From the NCBI GenBank assembly GCA_035450685.1, contig DAOTNF010000002.1, forward strand, positions 1 to 64,000: a stretch of DNA of 64,000 nt. The letters run 5' to 3'. The first letter of the stretch is position 1; each line of letters begins with the position of its first letter. Position numbers and translations under genes: made by a program. The DNA comes from Syntrophosphaera sp035450685 (GTDB lineage: Bacteria; Cloacimonadota; Cloacimonadia; Cloacimonadales; Cloacimonadaceae). Shown piece after piece: positions 34,001 through 41,420 of this stretch. The notes beneath the pieces are model-generated. The model searched no databases. It had not been told where the DNA came from and saw only the letters and a program-made list of their open reading frames with translations.

Positions 34001-36720
34001 AAAACTCCTCCATCAGGATTGAAACCAGGCGTAGCCACAGTACCGGTCACCCGGTATTCCCGCTGTGAGACCGCGCTGGTCGCCCAACCCGTCTTCACCG
34101 AAATGGCTTTGATGGTCATGGTTGTCTGAGCCCCAACAGGTATGCCAAGGGATGGGTTGTACAGGTTTGAGCCCTGGGTTGGATCCTCTCCATCTGTGGT
34201 ATAATAAATGGATGCATCATCAACGGTGGGCACTGACAGATGAACCACGATCGGTTCGTAATACAGGCCTTCCGGCAGATCGAACACCGGCGGAGGTAAC
34301 ACACTGATGTTGTATTGGCCTTCGCTGATCGGACTGGGATCCCAGTTTGCCTTGAAGGCTCTGGCGCGCACAAAATGCTCTCCCACACCGAGGGCTACAG
34401 GTCCAGTGTAGAGGAATGAGGAGGGAGAAGTCTGGGCCGGCTCGGAGCCATCCAGGCTATAGTAAATATCCGCCAGTGGAGTCGAGCAGCTCATGCTCAG
34501 ATCCAGGGGGCTGTCATAATTGTCGGGCAGAGGGTCGAAAACCGGCGCTGCCACGGTTCCCGTGATTTCAAAGTAACCGGAGTGGATGACGCTGGGATAC
34601 AGTCCCGGATAGTAGGCTATAATCTTGACCGTTGTGCTCTGAGAGAGGGAGATGGCCTCCGTGTAGGGCGTCCCGGTAAGCTCATCAGGGTCTCCCCCGT
34701 CCAGGCTGTAGTATATGGATGCGCCAGCAGGCGCGGTATTGGTGCTGATACTCACATTTACAGGTGTGGTGCTCAAGCCAGGGGCAGGATCGAAAACAGT
34801 CCCATTGGCAAAGGTATTGACTTTCACCCTGGTGCGGACATCGTAGTAATAGCTGACGGTCTGGCTGGGCAGCCAATTGTTCAGATAGGCTTTGAAGCTG
34901 ATCCAGGTTGGATTGGTGAGTTGAATGGAACTGCCCGGAGTGTAGATGAAAGCGTTGGGGTTGTCGGGGCCTGGCAGGCTGTTATCCAGGGTGTAATATA
35001 AAACCGCATCGGCTGGCTGCAGTGCAAGATCAGCAATGGTCACAGCCACAGACGCCCCCGGCTCCACAAGGTAAAACTCCCCGTCCGGCAGAGGAGGAGG
35101 GGTCATGGTGTGGGATGTGATCGCGACGGTGCCAGTGATCTGATACACCTCCTGCACCACGGCGCTTGGCAACCAGTCGGCTCGTGTCGCCTGTGCTTTG
35201 ACCGTTATATTTCCCGAGCCGGGAAGCATGAACGGGCCTGTGTATTGATAAGTGCCGGGATCGCCAGCCTGGGGGTCTTCGCCGTTCAGCGTATAGTAGA
35301 TTGCCGCCCCTGTGTTGCTGCTGGAAACCGACAGCTCGACCGGGGTATAATACAAGCCTCCGGAAGGCAATATCACAGGATCGGAAACGGTGCCGGTGAT
35401 CCGGTATTCCCCACCCCAAACGGCGGAAGTGGGATAAGCGGGATGTGTGTATGAAGCCAGTATCGTCACCACATGTTCCTGATCGGCAAAGCTTTCCACC
35501 AGGATAGGCCCGCTATAAACCGGCGAATCCGCGCCTGGCGTATTGCCGTCCATAGTGTAGTTGATCGTGGCTCCTTCAAATCCCGCGGGAACTGAAATAG
35601 TGACGTATATCGGGGAAGTGTAGGTGCCGAAAGCGGGATCAAAACCTGGCCCTGCCGGCCTTACAGAAATACTCCAACTGATACTGGTGGTAGCGGTGCC
35701 ATCGGACACATTGCACACAAGGTTGAAATAGCCCGGCTGGGTAAATACGTGGTCAACGCTTGTCCCTGTGGAAATTAGCTCTCCATTGAGCAGCCAGGCA
35801 TAAGTCAGTTCATCGCCATCGGGGTCAGTTGCAATCACTGAAGCCTGCACAGATTCATTCAAATCCAGGAAAATCTGATCGGTGTCAGGCGTTCCGGTCA
35901 CTTGGGGCGGGTCGTTGACCGGGGTTACATGGATATGTATCTCCTGGCTACTCAGGGCGTTGGAATAACGGTCAACCGCCGTCACCTGATAGGTGGCAAT
36001 TCCAAAGTAATCGAGATGCGGGGTAAAGGTCACCAGATGCCCGTTTGAACCGGGTTCCTGGGAAACCGTGATGGGAAATTCAGCCGGAGCGATAAACAGG
36101 TCAAAACTATCCGGAGGAGAATCCACGCAGTCCACAAATTGCCTGAAATCTATCAGCAGCGCGGTTTCTTCCGGAGTCTGGAAGATGTTGCCCGCAGGCA
36201 GGTTGCTCCAAAGCGGCGGATCGGGCACCGATGCCACATTGATGCGGATCACGGCGGCGTCTTCGGTTCTGATCGCTTCTCTGGTCTTGCCATCGACTGT
36301 CGTCAAAGTGATGATCAGCAATTCCGAACCATACCAGTTGGCAGGTTGGGGTTGAAAGCGCAGCAACAGGGGATTTCCCGGCTCTGGCTGCGTTACGATG
36401 AAATGCTCTGAACCCACTATGGACAGCGTGATCTGATTGCCGCCGGGGTTGTCAATATGGCGGCTGAAATCCTTTAACCAGGGGACATCCTCATTGAACT
36501 GCCCGCACTGTGGGTCTGCAAGATCGACCGCGTCCGGCAGATTGTAGGGAGAGGAATCAAAGTTAAAGGATGGGGCTGTCCGATCTTGTTTATTCTGCCT
36601 GATCAACTCAAGAATTCTGGGGTCTGTCTTGCGTGCCAGTTCGGATTCAAAAAAACTGCTCTGCGCAAAAACAGACATCGCGCTGAAGAGCACGACGATC
36701 ACAAATAATGCCTTTTTCAT
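28042..36720 (-). CDS. Giant exported protein with 27 beta-repeat domains and a sorting domain
   Basis: 2892 residues from ATG 36720 (AAAGGAG 8 bases upstream). After a signal peptide (ALFVIVVLFSAMSVFAQ) come about 270 residues with cadherin-like strands, a PKD-type domain (ATDPDGDELTYAWLLNGE), then 27 tandem units of 80-90 residues. Each follows the chitobiase/hexosaminidase C-terminal pattern: F-x-P-x-x-G-x-Y, then [AT]-x-I-[RY]-YT-x-DGS-x-P, then YSGPI, then [IV]KA-x-A[YF] and W-x-PS. A fibronectin-like domain (LLWDVPNQSRALQGFNVYRR) and a C-terminal sorting domain beginning YPNPAVDNTT close the chain. Probably a surface adhesin or polysaccharide-contacting fibre (inference). Confidence 0.85.
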   Translation of the reverse strand: MKKALFVIVVLFSAMSVFAQSSFFESELARKTDPRILELIRQNKQDRTAPSFNFDSSPYNLPDAVDLADPQCGQFNEDVPWLKDFSRHIDNPGGNQITLSIVGSEHFIVTQPEPGNPLLLRFQPQPANWYGSELLIITLTTVDGKTREAIRTEDAAVIRINVASVPDPPLWSNLPAGNIFQTPEETALLIDFRQFVDCVDSPPDSFDLFIAPAEFPITVSQEPGSNGHLVTFTPHLDYFGIATYQVTAVDRYSNALSSQEIHIHVTPVNDPPQVTGTPDTDQIFLDLNESVQASVIATDPDGDELTYAWLLNGELISTGTSVDHVFTQPGYFNLVCNVSDGTATTSISWSISVRPAGPGFDPAFGTYTSPIYVTISVPAGFEGATINYTMDGNTPGADSPVYSGPILVESFADQEHVVTILASYTHPAYPTSAVWGGEYRITGTVSDPVILPSGGLYYTPVELSVSSSNTGAAIYYTLNGEDPQAGDPGTYQYTGPFMLPGSGNITVKAQATRADWLPSAVVQEVYQITGTVAITSHTMTPPPLPDGEFYLVEPGASVAVTIADLALQPADAVLYYTLDNSLPGPDNPNAFIYTPGSSIQLTNPTWISFKAYLNNWLPSQTVSYYYDVRTRVKVNTFANGTVFDPAPGLSTTPVNVSISTNTAPAGASIYYSLDGGDPDELTGTPYTEAISLSQSTTVKIIAYYPGLYPSVIHSGYFEITGTVAAPVFDPLPDNYDSPLDLSMSCSTPLADIYYSLDGSEPAQTSPSSFLYTGPVALGVGEHFVRARAFKANWDPSPISEGQYNISVLPPPVFDLPEGLYYEPIVVHLSVPTVDDASIYYTTDGEDPTQGSNLYNPSLGIPVGAQTTMTIKAISVKTGWATSAVSQREYRVTGTVATPGFNPDGGVFTTAVSVIISSSTPGAVIRYTLDGQDPSMEYGSTYEAPLTISSSATLKARAYKVDWLPSEIHGAVYTIFGNIAEPEFTPGAGTYTAPVEVYISVNPPDASVYYTTNGSTPSESNGTLYVAGNPVLISEDTLLKAAAFKTGWNPSNVASAQYVITGMVSSPVFSPSSGQYGGAQTVTISVNPPQATIVYTLDGSEPTLTNGVVYSGPLTIETNTIVKAFAWLEGWDPSPVAVASYVINGAVGTPVISPAAGYYNTQQQISITAYPTTATIRYTLDGSVPTADNGAVYSGPFTISQYTMVRAYAYLENWLDSDVAMSEYFFVTANPVITPPSGTFADAQVVTIGVATAGASIRYTLDGSEPTATYGLEYSGPFTVSASGTVKAIAYRTGWISSNVVTNTYLINGPVADPVFSVPGGDYFSSFSVGITVSPMTASIYYTLDGSEPSNVSGILYTAPIEINGNTVVKARAYLANWLPSNVSSVTYNLHASPVSFNPQAGNYTTALSVQLSTVTPGATINYTLDGSIPVPGVSAVFDPANPIHLTDDATVRAIASKPNWFNSQVTSAVYVIDIPLPTVATPQILPASGVYVTPQTITITTATAGASIYYTTDNTEPSPVNGMVYTGGFVISDDAIIKAKAFLDGYNPSLTSTAQYIIAIPVETVATPQFDPPAGIYNQPVDVVITTATPDATIRYTIDGTEPSAEIGTLYSGPVNITETATVKAIAFKTGMNNSLISNASYVINIVIPTVAAPMFSHPSGTYQEPISLTLSSTTADASIRYTTDGTDPSSTQGILYGSPIVIPGNSSLFIKAIAYKDGWLPSSIVSANYNVTGSVAAVQFSIPGGIYTSAQTLVLSTSTAGASIRYTTNGADPTETSQLYSLPIQLPLNSQTTIKARAYRQDWTPSPITQNTYTITGQVQIAAPQFSVPSGTYTSQQVVSIGSPQPAGAVVRYTIDGTDPTVASPVYTEPIVIPLNSTLTLKARAYLENWLPSPVYSASYQITGQVILPAVLFNPQPGVYQTAQLITLNPAQLPSDAVLRYTLDGSEPSQNSPAYQNPITLPLNSLTTIKVKGFRTDWIPSETAQGTFQITGQVAINQPVFSPAPGVYTTAQSITINTAIPSDAQIRYTTDGNDPTEASTLYSGPIQLALNSNLTLKVRAFKANWTPSPVYTGVYSTTGSVSIVEPVFTPAPGTYSTPQLVSINTTTLPANGVIRYTTNGSDPTESSPVYSAPIAVGTGTTVTIKARAYLANWNPSPVYTGVYTVTGQVTIAEPVFTPAGGTYTTAISVAINTSTNPANATIRYTTNGSEPNSSSAVYSAPIQVNQSMTIKAKAFHSNWQDSETYTASYVITGQVAIAEPVFTPTAGTYTTAQSLVINGNVVPEGAQIRYTLDGSTPSTSSPLYSTPIQLELNTNYQVRVRAFATGWDPSPVYSANYQITGTVEIPEPVFTPASGTYTSEIQVVLNTQTLPSGATLRYTISAMPGGIEPDESSPVYTQPIQLNLNSNNIIKVKAFKAGWTPSPTYTAQYTITGQVQIIPPYLTPSPGVYTSPQAVSSPGLTNPTGGTIRYTVDGSTPTESSPVFDTPIQIGLNTVDFTIRIRAFKDGYIPSDVLTGVYIVTGQVQLAQAPFTPGAGIYQTDQTVTIAAPILPAQAVLRYTTDGSEPSELSQAYVAPINLPLGSVTTIKVRGFAQDWLPSETAEAQYTITGTVATPVISPPGGEYATPQNITISCPTQGALIHYTLDGSDPTESSALYEEPIIIGNYETNKVVKARAFKQDWIPSAIASETYSVLPAPISVSAYSYSGYISLLWDVPNQSRALQGFNVYRRRSTETGFAKLNTAPVNSQMNGLYYYNDYDIDMNVTYEYRITAVYDGQESPPSQVITEFYQSAGLEISAVSCAYPNPAVDNTTIRVVLNRNQNVQVSITIYDFAGKKINTIMVPAIDNNLIERTWDLCNSNGIKVGRGTYFARVVANDNVNRAEHVIKIAVK
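28640..35650 (-). repeat. Block of 27 coding repeats, about 260 bp each
   Basis: The units are diverged, but the later ones (from about repeat 17, below roughly 31300) share the linker ITGQV and the opening EPVFTPA-G-TYTT. They also contain longer near-identical stretches than the earlier ones. This suggests recent amplification or gene conversion at the C-terminal side. All period lengths keep the frame. Boundaries are approximate. Confidence 0.8.
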
Positions 36721-37071
36721 CTGCAAGCTCCTTTGAGGCAACATAAAATACGTGTCATCCTATTGACACATAACAACTTGATCAAAGACAAGCTGTAACT
36801 CGAATAAAAATCTATGCAAAACATGCAAATATCACTCACATATGTTCAAGGATAAATCATTCTCTGATGCTGTCAACAAATATTTTTTCCCTTTGCTTCA
36901 AGCCCTACCTTGATCGTGGGGCATTTGACCGCTTTTCCGTTTGAATAGTGCTGCAAGAGCACAGGTTCGTTACCCTTCTCTTGCTTAACCGGCCTTGATT
37001 TCGGGTATAGCGGCTATCGGTCAGTTTCAGATTTTTAATTGACAGGCACGGCTCCGCGCCAAAGTGAGGGC
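36721..37071. other. Intergenic region between divergent genes
   Basis: No gene is seen. It should hold the promoters of the giant-protein operon (leftward) and of the RNA methyltransferase (rightward). GTGTCA (36752-36757) and TGACAC (36764-36769) form a 6-bp inverted repeat 31 bases upstream of the giant gene start, a possible regulator site or leader stem. I cannot place convincing promoter boxes. The far side, near 36880-37010, is featureless. Confidence 0.4.
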
Positions 37072-38220
37072 ATGAACGAATATGAATACCTGCGCGAACA
37101 AAGATACTTTGCCATCGTGACCGGAAGTCTGGAGCGGCACGCCGCGGATGAAGCGGCTGGCCTGGGAGCCAGGATCATGCAGCCGGTTCCCAGAGGATTC
37201 AGCTTCTGCGGCGACCAAGCGGCCCTGTATCGCGTCATCATCTCCTCCCGCCTGATACAGAGGGTGTTGGCGCCCCTGGCAAGCTTCGTATGCCACACCG
37301 AGAAACAGCTTTACAAAAAATCCAGGGAACTGATCGACTGGCCCGGCCTGTTTCCTGTGGAAAAGACCTTTGGCATCCAAAGCAACGTGAGTGGCAGCAA
37401 GATCACCCATTCCCTCTATGCCGGGCAGCTTTTGAAAGACGCGATTTGTGACAGTTTCAGGGAACGGGGCGGCCAACGCCCAAACTTCAGCACCAGGGAC
37501 GCGGATCTATTTTTCAACCTGCATCTGAAAGACAATAAAGCCACCATCTCGCTTGATTTGTGTGGAAAAAGCATGCACAAACGCGGTTACCGCTGGCAGG
37601 CCGGACCCGCTCCCCTGCAGGAAACCCTGGCCGCGCTGCTGGTGCACCTTTCCGGTTGGGACAAGCGCCGCGTTTTTTTGGACCCCATGTGCGGTTCGGG
37701 CACCATCCTGGCGGAAGCCCTGATGAGCGCCTGCAACGTCCCGGCATCCTATCTGCGCAAGGATAGCGGCTACCAGTTTCTGCCAGACCATGACGCAACG
37801 CTGTTTGAAAAAATCCGCGCAGCAGCCAACAGCCAGATCAAACCCCTGCCGGAAGGACTGATCCAGGGATCTGACATTCAGCTCAGGAATGTGGAAATCG
37901 CGCGGCAAAACCTTGCCAGCCTTCCCTATGGCGAACTGGTGGAACTAAAGGCATCCAGATTCCAGGATTTGGATAGGCAGGAAGGCAGGCTGATCGTGAC
38001 CAATCCACCCTATGGAGTGAGGCTGGGCGATGAAAACTCGATCAAGCGGCTTTACAATGAACTGGGAGACTTTCTGAAACAGAAATGCCCCGCCAGTGAA
38101 AGCTACATCCTCTGCGGAGACAAGACTTTGGTGCCGGAACTGCGCTTGCGCGCCCACTGGAAGAAAAACCTTAAAAATGGCGACCTGGAAGTTGCCCTGG
38201 CGAAGATTCTGGTTCGCTAA
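37072..38220 (+). CDS. THUMP-domain 23S rRNA (guanine-N2) methyltransferase, RlmL/YpsC type
   Basis: 382 residues. An N-terminal ferredoxin-like/THUMP region (about 1-150) includes RVIISSRLIQRVL and the segment LFFNLHLKDNKATISLDLCG, then GKSMHKRGYR. The catalytic domain carries FLDPMCGSGTILAEALM (SAM motif I), GSDIQLRNVEIARQN and TNPPYGVRLG, the NPPY motif of N2-guanine methyltransferases. Its length matches B. subtilis YpsC rather than the double-headed E. coli RlmKL. ATG 37072 is preceded by GTGAGGG. It likely methylates a guanine of 23S rRNA; the exact site is not predictable. Confidence 0.88.
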   Translation: MNEYEYLREQRYFAIVTGSLERHAADEAAGLGARIMQPVPRGFSFCGDQAALYRVIISSRLIQRVLAPLASFVCHTEKQLYKKSRELIDWPGLFPVEKTFGIQSNVSGSKITHSLYAGQLLKDAICDSFRERGGQRPNFSTRDADLFFNLHLKDNKATISLDLCGKSMHKRGYRWQAGPAPLQETLAALLVHLSGWDKRRVFLDPMCGSGTILAEALMSACNVPASYLRKDSGYQFLPDHDATLFEKIRAAANSQIKPLPEGLIQGSDIQLRNVEIARQNLASLPYGELVELKASRFQDLDRQEGRLIVTNPPYGVRLGDENSIKRLYNELGDFLKQKCPASESYILCGDKTLVPELRLRAHWKKNLKNGDLEVALAKILVR

Positions 38221-38283
38221 TCAGGGATGAACGCGGAGGACGGCACAGCCCAAAACAAAACAAACCACCCCCAGACCAAAACC

Positions 38284-38330
38284 GTGTCATCACGGCCTGC
38301 GAGCCGTGATCCAGTCTTTTGGAAATGGCC
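38284..38330 (+). repeat. Hairpin repeat family B
   Basis: ATCACGGC (38289-38296) and GCCGTGAT (38303-38310) form an 8-bp stem with a 6-base loop, followed by the constant CCAGTCTTTTGGAAAT. Near-identical at 38821-38866. Confidence 0.8.
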
Positions 38331-38364
38331 GTGGAAAGTTGCCATGAACACACTGGTCAAAACT

Positions 38365-38478
38365 ATTTATCCGTTAATCCGTGTAATCCGTTTCATCCGT
38401 ATGATGCCTGGCATGCCAATCTTATACGGATTGACGGATTAGACTGATTTACGGATTACTATGGTAAAACAAGAAGGC
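38365..38478 (+). repeat. 114-bp direct duplication, left copy
   Basis: Identical over 114 bases to 38666-38779, 301 bases away. It starts ATTTATCCGTTAATCCGTG and ends GGTAAAACAAGAAGGC. Short TCCGT units recur within it. Confidence 0.9.
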
Positions 38479-38665
38479 GTTCCCACCCGACCTGAAACAA
38501 CGCTACACCAGACCCAAAAACCGCGTCATGCACCCCATGGCCCCTCTCCGCGCCAATCTGCGCCTTTTATCCGCGTATATCTGCGTGAACCGCCCGACCC
38601 GGGATCCAGTCTTTTGGGAATGTCCATGGGAAGGTATAAAGGTGCCATGAACACTTGGCAAAACG

Positions 38666-38779
38666 ATTTATCCGTTAATCCGTGTAATCCGTTTCATCCG
38701 TATGATGCCTGGCATGCCAATCTTATACGGATTGACGGATTAGACTGATTTACGGATTACTATGGTAAAACAAGAAGGC
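38666..38779 (+). repeat. 114-bp direct duplication, right copy
   Basis: Identical to 38365-38478. The sequences flanking the two copies are related but diverged, so the duplication probably covered about 300 bases, with this part kept identical or recently converted. Confidence 0.9.
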
Positions 38780-38820
38780 TTTTCAGCCAGCCCCGAAGCA
38801 AAACACATCATACTACATTC

Positions 38821-38949
38821 TGTGTCATCACGGCCTGCGAGCCGTGATCCAGTCTTTTAGAAACAACCAGCCAGCCCCGAAGCAAAACACACCAGACTAC
38901 ATTTCGTGTCATCACGGGCTTGACACGGGATCCAGTCTTTTGAAATGGC
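38821..38949 (+). repeat. Two hairpin repeats of family B in tandem
   Basis: The first (38821-38866) repeats GTGTCATCACGGCCTGCGAG with the stem ATCACGGC/GCCGTGAT. The second (38906-38949) reads GTGTCATCACGGGCTTGACA then CGGGATCCAGTCTTTTGAAA. Both are separated by the shared phrase AAGCAAAACACA. Confidence 0.75.
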
Positions 38950-39059
38950 TGTGGAAAATAAAATGGAAAAATGATCTCCAGTTATAATAATGCATGCTAA
39001 ACAGTATCAGCCACGTGACCACTTGCACGTCACCATTGTTTTGGATAACCTTTATATAT

Positions 39060-39305
39060 TTAATGAGCGTTGATTGATCACCTATTTACCCTCATTTGAC
39101 AGGGTGGGCTAAGTCTATATTTTCCTTAGGTCATCCTTATAGTTTATAAGGATGACCTAAGGATGATGGCACCAAATGCAGGAGCAGCAAGGGAGGGCGC
39201 TATGAAGGAATATGCAGAATATTGCCGTTGTTTATGGTGAATGTAATTCTATATTGTTTGCTTTAATTACGAATGTTGGTGAAATGGTGGTATGGTGGAA
39301 AGGTT
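39060..39305 (+). repeat. Dispersed intergenic repeat, family A, copy 4
   Basis: The best-preserved core: an 18-bp perfect inverted repeat, CCTTAGGTCATCCTTATA (39124-39141) and its complement (39145-39162), with a 3-base loop. ATGATGGCACCAAATGCAG follows. Downstream, a frame from 39212 (MQNIAVVYGECNSIL...) is collinear, without gaps, with the frames at 10627 and, on the other strand, 62151. It then runs on into unrelated family B sequence. Confidence 0.85.
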
Positions 39306-39337
39306 CCCCTGAAACAAACCACGCAAGACCATACACC

Positions 39338-39391
39338 GTGTCATCCCGGGCAAGCTTGCTTGACCCGGGATCCAGTCTTTTAGAAACAACC
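39338..39391 (+). repeat. Hairpin repeat family B, compensated stem
   Basis: The stem here is ATCCCGGG/CCCGGGAT instead of ATCACGGC/GCCGTGAT, with an inner CAAGC/GCTTG pairing. The flanks GTGTC and CCAGTCTTTTAGAAACAACC are as in the other copies. Both arms changed together, so the hairpin is conserved. Confidence 0.8.
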
Positions 39392-39752
39392 ACCAGACCC
39401 AAAAGCAACCGCCCTCTTTATAACCCCAATCCGAGAGAATCCGCGCTTTTTATCCCCGTTTATCTGCGTGAACCACCTGACCAGGGATCCAGTGCCCAGG
39501 GGTGGCAAAGTCCGTTTGCCACAGAGACCGGAGGTCTCTTCCAAACAGGCAACTCCGTTGCCTCTGCCGAACGGACTTCGGCAGCCCTTATGTTATCCGC
39601 GCTGATTTACGTGAACCGCCTGACCAGTGATCAAGTCCTTTGAAACAACCACCCGTAAAGTAAAGAATCGAATCGTTATTATTTCACTTGACATATTTGG
39701 CAAGCCCCACCATTTTAGCTTAAGAGCATCAAACTGTCTTCAGGAGGTAAAA

Positions 39753-41393
39753 ATGAAGACGATTCAAAGCTTGGTTTTGTGTTGTGTGCTGCTCTGCGGA
39801 GTGGCGGTTTTAAGTGCGCAGGCACCCCACTGGCTGTGGGCGCGTGGCGTGGGAGGAACTGGCTATGATGAAGGCATTTCCATAACGATTGACAACCAGG
39901 GCAACCAGTATGTGACAGGGAGGTTTGAAAGCACCGTCAGTTTCGGCAGCCATATCCTGACCTCAAACGGATGGTATGATATGTTTGTAGCCAAACTGGA
40001 CCCCGACGGCAACTGGCTCTGGGTGGTCCAGGCGGGAGGAACAGCAGGAGCTGAATGGGGAGGTGGCGTCGCCTTGGATGGCGCGGGTAACGTCTATTTA
40101 ACCGGGGGTTATGGAGGCACAGTCAGTTTCGGCAGTTATACCCTGACGTCAAGCGGATACGGTGATATGTTTGTCGCCAAGCTCGACCCAAATGGCAACT
40201 GGCTCTGGGCTGTCAGCGCGGGAGGGGGAAACACTGATGAGGGAAATAGTATCGCCGTGGATGGCTGGGGTAACGCCTATGTGGCCGTGCATTCTGACAG
40301 CGAAACAATTACTATCGGTAGTTGTACCCTAACAAGATTTGGACCTGGAATGGATATCTATGTTGCCAAGCTGGACCCATATGGCAACTGGCTCTGGGCG
40401 GTCCAGGCAGGAGGACCAGACCAGTATGATGAGGGATATGACATCGCCGTGGATGGCGAGGGTAACCCCTGGGTGACCGGGAAGTTTCAAGGCACCGCCA
40501 CTTTCGGCAGCCAGACCCTGACGTCAGGCGGAGGAACTGATATCTTTGTCGCCAAGCTGAACACGAACGGCAACTGGCTCTGGGCGGTCCAGGCGGGAGG
40601 AACAGCGGGTGACATAGGATATGGCATCGCCGTGGATGGCGCGGGTAACGCCTGGGTGACTGGAATTTTTGGCCTCGCCGCCAGTTTCGGCAGCCATACC
40701 TTGACAACAAACTCATTCGGTGATATTTTTGTTGCAAAGCTGGATGCCTCCGGTAACTGGCTCTGGGCAGTCCAAGCGGGAGGAACATCGGGTGACGCGG
40801 GATATGGCATTGCCCTGGATGGCTCGGGTAACGCTTACGTGACCGGAACTTATAGTTATAACGCCACTTTTGGCAGCCATAGCCTGACAGCTGTCGGAGG
40901 AAATGATATCTTTGTTGCCAAGCTTGATCCCTCCGGCAACTGGCTCTGGGCAGCCAGCGCGGGAGGGACAAAACCGGACGAGGGATACTATATCGCCGTG
41001 GATGGCTCCGGCATCGCCTATGTGACCGGGTATTATAGAGAAACCGGCGCCACTTTTGGCAGCCATGCCCTGCCGCCAAATGGATTCCATAACATCTTTG
41101 TAGCCAAGCTCGGCATGCACCCGGGTGCCGGAATCCCCGTAGCCCCGGGAAACCTGAGCATTACAAGAAACGGCACGCATATCTTTCTGGATTGGGGTGA
41201 CGTTGAATTTGATCTGGCTGGCAATCCGGTGAGCGTGGACCACTATCGGGTCTATTATTGCGCCTCCGGTCCCGCAGGCCCCTTCACTGTCTTTGGAGAG
41301 GATGGCTCAATCACACAATCGCAGTGGACACATAGCGGTGTGGCCTCGCTTTCGCCAGGCTTTTACTATGTAACGGCGGTGGTAGCGAACTGA
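39753..41393 (+). CDS. Exported SBBP-repeat beta-propeller with a fibronectin-like end
   Basis: 546 residues. A strong AGGAGGT site sets the start at 39753, and a signal peptide (LVLCCVLLCGVAVLSAQ) follows. Seven repeats of about 60 residues each run from NWLWAVQAGG through DEG-x-x-IAVDG-x-GNAYVTG and FGSHTLT to DIFVAKLDP-x-G, the SBBP pattern. Seven copies suit one closed seven-bladed propeller. The last 90 residues look like a fibronectin type III domain (LSITRNGTHIFLDWGDVEF, VDHYRVYYC). No C-terminal sorting domain is present, so the chain may stay periplasmic or leave by another route. Role unknown. It converges on the walJ-like gene. Confidence 0.82.
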   Translation: MKTIQSLVLCCVLLCGVAVLSAQAPHWLWARGVGGTGYDEGISITIDNQGNQYVTGRFESTVSFGSHILTSNGWYDMFVAKLDPDGNWLWVVQAGGTAGAEWGGGVALDGAGNVYLTGGYGGTVSFGSYTLTSSGYGDMFVAKLDPNGNWLWAVSAGGGNTDEGNSIAVDGWGNAYVAVHSDSETITIGSCTLTRFGPGMDIYVAKLDPYGNWLWAVQAGGPDQYDEGYDIAVDGEGNPWVTGKFQGTATFGSQTLTSGGGTDIFVAKLNTNGNWLWAVQAGGTAGDIGYGIAVDGAGNAWVTGIFGLAASFGSHTLTTNSFGDIFVAKLDASGNWLWAVQAGGTSGDAGYGIALDGSGNAYVTGTYSYNATFGSHSLTAVGGNDIFVAKLDPSGNWLWAASAGGTKPDEGYYIAVDGSGIAYVTGYYRETGATFGSHALPPNGFHNIFVAKLGMHPGAGIPVAPGNLSITRNGTHIFLDWGDVEFDLAGNPVSVDHYRVYYCASGPAGPFTVFGEDGSITQSQWTHSGVASLSPGFYYVTAVVAN

Positions 41394-41420
41394 TACCATA
41401 TCGCTTACAGTGAATCGATA

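Larger units (their letters stand above)
38221..39752. other. Repeat-rich gene-free island
   Basis: 1.5 kb without a credible gene. It contains several hairpin repeats of family B, one family A element, a 114-bp direct duplication, and copies of a third short repeat ending ATCTGCGTGAACC (38550-38591, 39439-39474; another at 62031-62066). The open frames within are assembled from repeats and lack ribosome sites, so they are not annotated as genes. Confidence 0.8.

Noticed and set aside
28640..35650. CRISPR-like array
   Set aside because: The 260-bp periodicity is coding, imperfect and in frame, with no short identical repeats or unique spacers.
38461..38748. 95-codon frame in the repeat island
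   Set aside because: Made entirely of repeat segments and part of the 114-bp duplication; no ribosome site or homology.
39212..39643. 143-codon frame as a full gene
   Set aside because: Only the first 30 or so codons are shared with other repeat copies; the rest runs through family B hairpins and the third repeat. Kept only as a finding.
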